Source: Desulfuromusa sp. (GTDB lineage Bacteria; Desulfobacterota; Desulfuromonadia; Desulfuromonadales; Geopsychrobacteraceae). From it: DNA of 5,414 bases. The stretch spans positions 1 to 5,414 of the forward strand of contig JAGGWI010000150.1 in the NCBI GenBank assembly GCA_021157505.1, given 5' to 3'. The notes beneath the pieces were generated by a model. It did not search any database, was not told the origin of the DNA, and saw nothing but the letters and a program-made list of their open reading frames with translations. Both the position numbers and the translations under genes were made by a program. Below are positions 1 to 5,414 of the stretch, in pieces (position 1 is the first letter of the stretch; each line of letters begins with the position of its first letter).

Positions 1-2859
1 GCCATTCTCTGTCGCAACAAAACTTACTTTGAATCTTTGTTTATAGATGGAGGGATAGATCATGCCAACGGTGAAAAATCGATGTTGGATGATTTATGTG
101 GATCGATTCCTGACAGTGCCGATTTTCCTGAATTGAAAGCTGGTTTACGGAATTATAAATCGACACAGATTTTAAGGATTGGCAGCCGTGATCTCTTCGG
201 TCTAGCCTCCCTTGTTGAAGTGATGGCAGAACTTTCTGGATTGGCAGCAGCATGTTTACAGCGTGCCTATGACCTCTGTAGTTTGCAGTTACAGAAAGAA
301 TATGGACAACCGCTGCAGGATGATGAAGAGGATGAATCCAAAATCGCGACAATGACCATCCTTGGAATGGGAAAGTTGGGTGGTCGTGAGCTGAATTTTT
401 CTTCCGACATCGATCTGATCTATTGCTATTCATCCACTCGCGGAGAAACTTCTGGTGGCAGCCGGAATGAAAAGATCAGCCTCCATCGCTACTTTGTCAA
501 ACTGGCAGAGTTAATTACCCGGGCTCTGCATCAGGTGACAGAAGATGGTTTTGTTTTCCGAGTTGATACCGGATTACGCCCCGATGGCAATAATGGTGAT
601 CTGGCTGTCTCTATCGATGGTGCCGAGGTTTATTATGAATCGTGGGGGCAGAGCTGGGAGCGGGCAGCATTGATTAAGGCTCGCCCGGTGGCCGGTGATA
701 TTGCTTTGGGGGAAGAATTGCTACATCGGCTCAAGCCGTTTATCTATCGGCGTTATCTCGATTTTGGCATGGTCGAGGATATCAAGCTGATGAAGCAGAA
801 AATTAACACCAGTCTCAGTCGTAAAGAGGAAGGGGAGCGTAATCTCAAGTTGGGGCGAGGGGGAATTCGTGAAATCGAATTTTTCATTCAGACACTACAG
901 CTGGTGAATGCTGGAACCCGGCCGCAGTTACAGCAGCGCAATTCTCTACAGATGCTGCGGTTGTTGCTGGGGGAGGATTTGATCACGCGGGAGGATCAGC
1001 AGTCGCTTAGTAGCGCTTATCAATTTTTAAGAATAGTTGAGCACCGGATTCAAGTTGTGCAGGAGCAGCAGACCCATTCTTTACCACAGAATCAGCGTGA
1101 TCTTGAGGTTCTCGCCCGGCGGAGTGGTTTTGTCAGTTATGATGAGTTCTCCTTTGAATTAGAGCGGCACCGTGGAGAGGTGAGTCATATTTTCAAAGAT
1201 CTGTTCTACTCTGCAGAGGAGGAACGGGAGGTTCGCCCCGAAGCGAATTTTATCTTCGATCCTGAGTCCGATCCCGATCTGGTCAAAGATCTGCTTGAAG
1301 AAAAAGGTTTCACCAATCCCGATGCAGCTTATGACAGTTTATTACTGTTGCGTAGTGGTGGCCCGAACCAACGTTTAACCCGGCGTGGTCACCGCTGTCT
1401 GGAAAAGCTGGCGCCATTGTTAATCGCAGAATTGCTCGGTTCACCAAACCCTGATCAGGCACTGAATAATCTGGAAGCTTTTTTGCGGAGTATTCGGGCG
1501 AGTCATTCTTTTTTCTCCCTGCTGGTTGAAAATCCGGCCATTGTCAAGTTGTTGATTTCCCTGTTTGGTTCCAGTCAATTACTCTCACGGATTTTTATTC
1601 AGAGACCGGAACTTCTGGATACCATGGTTTCACGCTCTTATGCTGTTGCCACCAAGGATCGTCACCAACTGCAAGCGGATCTGACCGAACAAATGGCCTT
1701 GGCAGACGATTATGAATTGCAGCTGGACAGCTTGCGCCGTTTCCGTAATGAGGAGTTTCTGCGGGTTGCTCTGAATGATCTGCATGGTCACATGCAACAG
1801 GGAGAGGGGGCAAAGCAGCTTTCCTGGCTGGCTGAGGTGTGTCTGGAACAGGCGTGTAAAATGGCGCAGCAGGAACTGGCTGGTCGGTTCGGAGCCCCTT
1901 TTTCAGTCAGTACTGAGGGGCAAGAGCAGCAGACGGCTTTTGCTATCATCGGCATGGGAAAATTAGGTGGACTTGAATTGAACTATCACTCAGACTTGGA
2001 CATCATTTTTATCTACGCACAGGAAGGGGAGACCCGGTCGGTTGCAGCCACTGATCCTGGGCGGTTTCGGCAGATCAGTAACCATGAATATTTTGCCAAG
2101 TTAGCGCAACGGATCATCACGGTGATCACTCTGGCGACCCGTGAAGGGACGGTTTACGAAATTGATACCCGATTGCGACCATCGGGGAATCAGGGTTCGT
2201 TAGTGACCAGTCTGGCTGCATTTAAACGCTATCATCATGAATCGGCACAGCCCTGGGAGCGGCAGGCCATGACCAAGGCCCGGGCGGTGTGCGGTCCGGT
2301 TGAATTCACTGAACAGCTCCAGCAGGCTATTTCCGAGCTGGCTTTTGAACGTCCGTTACCAGAGAATTTGCAGACAGAAATTTACCGTTTGCGGAAGAGG
2401 ATGGAAGAGGAAAATGGCCAGGAAGGGGATGATCGCTTCAATATCAAGACCGGGCGCGGGGGGATGGTCGATGTAGAATTCATCACTCAATACCTGCAAC
2501 TGTTGCAGGCTGGCAGGCTGGAACCACTCCGCATACAAAATACTGTTGATTTACTTAACTCTATGGCGGAAAATCATATCCTGGTACAGGATGATGCTGA
2601 TCTTTTGATCAGTGGGTATAAATTTCTACGGCGGTTGGAAAATAAATTGAGACTTTTGTATGATCAATCGATTAATGAGCTTTCTGCTCACAACCGGGGT
2701 TTTGAAAAAGCTGCCCGGAGTCTTGGTTACTCTGGCACAGGGCTCCATCAAGAACACGAATTTCTCAAGGAATACCAGTCGGTCACTGAAGGAATCCGAG
2801 AGCTTTTCGAAAAATATCTTAAACCTCAAGCGGTTCTGTCAGGAGAAAGCTTGTCATGA
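1..2859 (+). CDS. glnE: Glutamine synthetase adenylyltransferase / adenylyl-removing enzyme GlnE (5'-partial)
   Basis: This bifunctional cytoplasmic enzyme transfers AMP from ATP to a tyrosine of glutamine synthetase and removes it again by phosphorolysis, under PII control. The frame is open from base 1, and 952 residues are visible. The TTG at 37 is not a credible start, because the helical N-terminal part of the first domain is already under way; by comparison with E. coli GlnE about 40 or more residues are missing. Two copies of the nucleotidyltransferase unit are seen. The N-terminal (removing) half has GMGKLGG...ELNFSSDID, with the metal-binding Asp codons at 406 and 412, a third Asp at 565 and LRPDG; KLGRGGIREIEF follows at 847-882. 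The C-terminal (transferase) half has GMGKLGG...ELNYHSDLD, with Asp at 1993 and 1999, EIDTRLRPSG near 2158-2187, and KTGRGGMVDVEF from 2446. The usual Arg after VD(T) is Gly in the first half (571-573). The frame is intact to TGA. The gene overlaps the next by 4 bases. Family assignment is certain; the exact start is unknown. Confidence 0.97.
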   Translation, partial: AILCRNKTYFESLFIDGGIDHANGEKSMLDDLCGSIPDSADFPELKAGLRNYKSTQILRIGSRDLFGLASLVEVMAELSGLAAACLQRAYDLCSLQLQKEYGQPLQDDEEDESKIATMTILGMGKLGGRELNFSSDIDLIYCYSSTRGETSGGSRNEKISLHRYFVKLAELITRALHQVTEDGFVFRVDTGLRPDGNNGDLAVSIDGAEVYYESWGQSWERAALIKARPVAGDIALGEELLHRLKPFIYRRYLDFGMVEDIKLMKQKINTSLSRKEEGERNLKLGRGGIREIEFFIQTLQLVNAGTRPQLQQRNSLQMLRLLLGEDLITREDQQSLSSAYQFLRIVEHRIQVVQEQQTHSLPQNQRDLEVLARRSGFVSYDEFSFELERHRGEVSHIFKDLFYSAEEEREVRPEANFIFDPESDPDLVKDLLEEKGFTNPDAAYDSLLLLRSGGPNQRLTRRGHRCLEKLAPLLIAELLGSPNPDQALNNLEAFLRSIRASHSFFSLLVENPAIVKLLISLFGSSQLLSRIFIQRPELLDTMVSRSYAVATKDRHQLQADLTEQMALADDYELQLDSLRRFRNEEFLRVALNDLHGHMQQGEGAKQLSWLAEVCLEQACKMAQQELAGRFGAPFSVSTEGQEQQTAFAIIGMGKLGGLELNYHSDLDIIFIYAQEGETRSVAATDPGRFRQISNHEYFAKLAQRIITVITLATREGTVYEIDTRLRPSGNQGSLVTSLAAFKRYHHESAQPWERQAMTKARAVCGPVEFTEQLQQAISELAFERPLPENLQTEIYRLRKRMEEENGQEGDDRFNIKTGRGGMVDVEFITQYLQLLQAGRLEPLRIQNTVDLLNSMAENHILVQDDADLLISGYKFLRRLENKLRLLYDQSINELSAHNRGFEKAARSLGYSGTGLHQEHEFLKEYQSVTEGIRELFEKYLKPQAVLSGESLS
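2841..2845 (+). promoter_or_regulatory. Shine-Dalgarno sequence for the regulator gene, inside the 3' end of glnE
   Basis: AGGAG lies 10 bases upstream of the ATG at 2856, within the last codons of glnE. The ATG overlaps the glnE stop codon (ATGA at 2856-2859). The site supports this start for the downstream gene and suggests translational coupling, with ribosomes finishing glnE able to re-initiate at once. The spacing is slightly long but workable. Confidence 0.75.
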
Positions 2860-4751
2860 GTAAAAAGATTTTGATTATCGATGATGATCGTGAGCTTCGC
2901 GATTTTTTACAACAGGCCCTTGCGGCAGCGGGGTTTCAAGTTCAAACTGCTGATCGTGGTGCAATTGGCTTACGGATGCTGCTGACAGAAGAGTTTCACC
3001 TGGCTTTGATCGATATCAATATGCCGGAAATTTCCGGCCCGAATATCTGCCGGGCACTGCGTCAACATGATAGTAGCCATAATATTCCAGTGGTGATGAT
3101 TACCGCAACATTTCACAGCCCGGAACAGATGGTTGCCGCAAAAAACGATTACGGGGCTGACGATTTTTTACTTAAACCCTTCACCGGGGAAGATCTGCAG
3201 AATTTACTGAAGCGGGTTTTCTTGCAAGATAAAAACTTGAAAGATAATATCTCAGAAGTTCAGCCTCTTTTTGATTACACCATTCCACAACAATTGCAGC
3301 AGCTTTACCGGGAAAAAGCGACCGGTTTATTACACTTAACCAAAGGGGCAGCAAAAAAAATCATCTATATAAAAGATGGTTATCCAATTTTTACCCGGTC
3401 CAATGTTCTCAGTGAATGCCTTGGTCGAATGTTGGTTGCAGAGGGGGTTATGACTCAGGTTGATTGCGATCAATCGGTTGAACTAAGTAAGGAATCAGGA
3501 CGGTTACAGGGGACGGTTCTGATGGAGCAGGGTGTTCTGACTCCAGAGGATTTGCAATCAGCGTTGGTTCGGCAGGTAACCGACAAACTTCTTTCAACCT
3601 TTGCCTGGCGCAGTGGGACCTATCAGTTTGTCCCCGCCAAGGAATTTAAACAGCACGTTACCAGAATTAAATTGACGCCTGCTGCTTTAATTATGCAGGG
3701 GATCAACCGTTACTGGACTCCAAAGCAATTGGATGATTTTCTCTATCCTTTCAACGATGATTATTTGAAGCAGGCGAGTAATCCTCAATATCGTTTTCAG
3801 GATATAAAATTAGGCAAGCGCGGCGAAGCAATCTTTAAAAGCTGTTTGGGGGTGAAAACTCTCGGTCAGCTTCTGCTACATCATCCGTTGGCCCGGCGTG
3901 AGATGCAGAAGGTCTTCGCTGCTCTGATAGTTTCTGAAATGCTGGAACGCACGGCAACTCCCGACCCGATTACAACGGAAGATATCTCCGGAGAGGCTGA
4001 GGTTGAAATCATTGATGAGAAGCTGCGACACAAAATTCTCAATGACTATCAACGTATTATGGCTTGTGATTACTTTGAAGCATTGGGACTGAGCCGACAG
4101 TTTGGTCCCGGAGAAGTGCGCAAATCTTACTATCGACTGGCTAAGGAGTATCATCCGGATCGGTTCCTCGATAGTGGTCTTTCGAGGGAGATGAGTCATA
4201 AAATTAATGAGATGTTTCAGTATCTTACGCAAGCATATACGGTTCTCAGTGATACCGATTCATGTGCTGGATATCTGGATGAGTTGGTTAATGGACCGAA
4301 AAAATCAATAGATATTAATCAGGTGATTGAGGCTGAAACTGCCTATCAACAGGGACGGGCTTTTCTGAAAATCCAGCGTTTTGGTGCTGCAGCTAAATCA
4401 CTGCAAAGAGCTATCGAACTGAGTCCGGAAGAGTCTGAATATATGACTTTTTTTGCCTGGGCGTTATTTAAGTCGGCTCCTGGAAAACCCGCTATTCAAA
4501 ATCAGGCGGTGGAAGTGCTGTTGGCATCTCGAGAGATCAATCCTGGCTTCGATCTGACCCATCTCTACCTTGCCCAGATTTATCAGTCTCTGGAGAAAGA
4601 ACGGCAAGCAGAGAAATCTTTCGAAATGGCGGTTCAGGCCAACCCCGGTTGTACTGAAGCGTTGCGTGAATTGCGTTTGATCAACCTGCGCCGTGAGAAG
4701 GGTCCCCAGTCAAAGGGTCTGTTCAATAAATTTATGAAAAAGAAAGACTAA
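2856..4751 (+). CDS. Response regulator with REC, PATAN (DUF4388), J-domain and TPR repeats
   Basis: A 631-residue, apparently cytoplasmic protein with no signal peptide or membrane segment. Residues 1-125 form a receiver domain: acidic cluster D9-D10-D11, phospho-acceptor D53 in LIDINMPE, T83, aromatic switch F104 and K107 in LLKPF. All the residues needed for phosphorylation are present. Residues about 135-262 resemble a PATAN/DUF4388 domain, with a strand-rich ligand-like half (GLLHL, IIYIKDGYPIFT) and a helical LGRMLVAEGVMT / VLMEQGVLTPEDL half. Residues about 265-400 are a mostly helical linker I cannot name. Residues about 404-478 are a J-domain with HPD at 433-435 (bases 4152-4160), which is the Hsp70-stimulating motif. 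Residues about 490-610 hold about three TPR-like units, followed by a basic tail (KFMKKKD). No DNA-binding or enzymatic output domain is seen. The start is fixed by the ATGA overlap with glnE and AGGAG at 2841. The likely role is a phosphorylation-switched adaptor or co-chaperone. The partner kinase and target are unknown, and a nitrogen role is inferred from position only. Confidence 0.92.
   Translation: MSKKILIIDDDRELRDFLQQALAAAGFQVQTADRGAIGLRMLLTEEFHLALIDINMPEISGPNICRALRQHDSSHNIPVVMITATFHSPEQMVAAKNDYGADDFLLKPFTGEDLQNLLKRVFLQDKNLKDNISEVQPLFDYTIPQQLQQLYREKATGLLHLTKGAAKKIIYIKDGYPIFTRSNVLSECLGRMLVAEGVMTQVDCDQSVELSKESGRLQGTVLMEQGVLTPEDLQSALVRQVTDKLLSTFAWRSGTYQFVPAKEFKQHVTRIKLTPAALIMQGINRYWTPKQLDDFLYPFNDDYLKQASNPQYRFQDIKLGKRGEAIFKSCLGVKTLGQLLLHHPLARREMQKVFAALIVSEMLERTATPDPITTEDISGEAEVEIIDEKLRHKILNDYQRIMACDYFEALGLSRQFGPGEVRKSYYRLAKEYHPDRFLDSGLSREMSHKINEMFQYLTQAYTVLSDTDSCAGYLDELVNGPKKSIDINQVIEAETAYQQGRAFLKIQRFGAAAKSLQRAIELSPEESEYMTFFAWALFKSAPGKPAIQNQAVEVLLASREINPGFDLTHLYLAQIYQSLEKERQAEKSFEMAVQANPGCTEALRELRLINLRREKGPQSKGLFNKFMKKKD
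3023..3038. repeat. Perfect 16-base palindrome within the receiver domain
   Basis: GCCGGAAATTTCCGGC is its own reverse complement. It sits in the codons for M-P-E-I-S-G, just after phospho-acceptor D53. The receiver family often has an MP...G stretch here, so part of the symmetry follows from the protein. There is no second copy that I noticed in the window. Function, if any, is unknown. Confidence 0.5.
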
Positions 4752-4758
4752 CCTCTCA

Positions 4759-4797
4759 GGCCCCACAGCAAATGTCAGTTTTTGGCTAATTGGGGTC
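4759..4797. terminator. Weak imperfect stem-loop between convergent genes (possible bidirectional terminator)
   Basis: An outer stem pairs GGCCCCA (4759-4765) with TGGGGTC (4791-4797), including one G-T pair. An inner stem pairs AGCAAA (4767-4772) with TTTGGCT (4781-4787), with one bulged G. The loop is 4773-4780. The structure begins 8 bases after the TAA of the regulator gene, and its right arm covers the last codons and stop of the convergent gene. No T-run follows directly on the + strand. On the - strand a pyrimidine-rich run appears only about 15 bases beyond the stem. Its placement is right for a shared terminator, but it is not a canonical one. Confidence 0.3.
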
Positions 4798-5414
4798 GCT
4801 CTCTTGGCTTGCTGGTGATATCTGTGGTTGATCATAACGATTAAATTTATTGAAATGAATAATTTCGGCAAGCTCTCTTCCGTATTCAGCACCTTTTTCT
4901 GAATAGTGATCCAGTTTTTTCACCAGTTGATACGGGTCATCTGTTTCCATTTTGAGTTCCCGGAACTCCTTATAGGCTGAACCTCTGGCCAGGGTTCTGT
5001 AGTAATCCCGGATAGAATCTTCAATCGAGCTATATTTTTTTATCCAGATGGTTTTATCTCCACGCTTTTCTCCTGCCGGAATCCTCGGTTCATCAGCGCT
5101 GAATGACCAGACCCCGAAGACATTGTTGGCTTCCTTAAAAAAACGTGAGGTTGCCCAGGAACTTTCCATTGCTGCTTGGGCGATGGCAATACTCTGTGGG
5201 TGTGGTTTAAGAGCCATCAGAAGCTCTCTATTGTCGCTTGCCCGGTATTCTTCTTTTAATGCCGAAAGCTGACCGTCGTCGGGATCTTTTTGAATTAATT
5301 CTGTTATATCAAGGTATTGTTGCAGCAAGTCGGTATAGACCATATTGACAGGGGAGATGATGATCGCTGTGAATCTGGCTTTTTTTTCTGGCACACTGAC
5401 TCTTGGAATAGTGA
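4786..5414 (-). CDS. Bax-like glucosaminidase-family peptidoglycan hydrolase (5'-partial)
   Basis: The protein belongs to the glucosaminidase fold family that includes E. coli Bax and FlgJ-type hydrolases, which cleave the glycan chain of peptidoglycan, normally outside the cytoplasm. Visible motifs are AQAAMESSWATSRF, with the likely catalytic Glu encoded at 5166-5164, then EANNVFGVWSF, the YSSIEDSIRDYYRTL segment, SAYKEFREL and a late YSEKGAEYG...I segment. These follow the family's order up to the C-terminus, which ends in a short polar tail. A GTG at 5394 could be read as the start, but the frame stays open to the window edge. The preceding residues (TIPRVS before VPEKKARF) fit the conserved N-terminal part of the family, so I take the gene to be truncated by the window. 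Any signal peptide would lie outside. The catalytic motif reads ESSWATS where ESGWGTS or ESAWGTS is common. It is convergent with the regulator gene, 34 bases between stops, so it is an independent transcription unit. The exact substrate bond cannot be told from sequence. Confidence 0.88.
   Translation of the reverse strand, partial: TIPRVSVPEKKARFTAIIISPVNMVYTDLLQQYLDITELIQKDPDDGQLSALKEEYRASDNRELLMALKPHPQSIAIAQAAMESSWATSRFFKEANNVFGVWSFSADEPRIPAGEKRGDKTIWIKKYSSIEDSIRDYYRTLARGSAYKEFRELKMETDDPYQLVKKLDHYSEKGAEYGRELAEIIHFNKFNRYDQPQISPASQESDPN

Noticed and set aside
37..39. TTG as the start codon of glnE
   Set aside because: The frame is open to base 1, and the residues that follow align well inside the first GlnE domain, so the true start lies upstream of the window.
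41..433. Open frame of 130 codons on the - strand opposite glnE
   Set aside because: Its composition is rich in His, Ser and Arg as expected of an antisense shadow, and the + strand clearly encodes conserved GlnE motifs.
2493..2509. Perfect inverted repeat CCTGCAA-CTG-TTGCAGG
   Set aside because: It lies inside glnE, encodes the conserved YLQLLQAG helix of alternating Leu and Gln codons, and has no T-run, so it is explained by coding.
1..2859. Two similar halves read as a tandem gene duplication or repeat
   Set aside because: The two nucleotidyltransferase halves are the normal, ancient domain layout of GlnE and not a recent duplication.
3876..4232. Open frame of 118 codons on the - strand
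   Set aside because: It lies wholly opposite the regulator gene, shows no recognisable domain, and is a shadow of real coding sequence.
5392..5394. GTG as the start of the Bax-like gene
   Set aside because: The frame is open to the window edge, the upstream residues fit the family, and no signal peptide follows the GTG, so the gene is more likely truncated.

Overview
The window is almost fully coding and holds three genes. Two of them run off its edges. From left to right they are a 3' portion of glnE on the + strand (1-2859, start outside the window), a complete four-part regulator gene on the + strand (2856-4751), and a convergent, 5'-truncated Bax-like glucosaminidase gene on the - strand (4786-5414, start beyond the right edge). 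The only non-coding DNA is the 34 bases at 4752-4785 between the two convergent stop codons. No RNA gene, CRISPR array, insertion sequence or promoter could be supported.

The organism looks like a Gram-negative, moderate-GC bacterium of the old Deltaproteobacteria, most plausibly the Desulfuromonas/Geobacter group. This is inference. It rests on the style of the GlnE protein and on a receiver + PATAN (DUF4388) + J-domain + TPR protein, a kind of fusion typical of that group and of myxobacteria. The Bax-like hydrolase is also of a proteobacterial type. No species can be named from the sequence alone.

glnE encodes the two-headed enzyme that adenylylates and de-adenylylates glutamine synthetase. 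Its stop codon overlaps the start of the next gene in an ATGA, with a Shine-Dalgarno sequence inside the glnE 3' end, so the two are very probably one transcript and translationally coupled. The second gene product has an apparently phosphorylatable receiver domain but no recognisable DNA-binding or enzymatic output. Instead it carries a PATAN domain, an intact HPD-containing J-domain and TPR repeats, which points to a phosphorylation-controlled protein-protein or chaperone-recruiting device. A link to nitrogen control is suggested only by the coupling. The convergent hydrolase gene is a separate transcription unit that probably acts on peptidoglycan outside the cytoplasm.

The most notable points are the coupled glnE/REC-PATAN-J-TPR pair, a Gly replacing the usual Arg in the adenylyl-removing half of GlnE, and a weak stem-loop between the convergent genes. 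Most of the window is otherwise ordinary housekeeping-type DNA.
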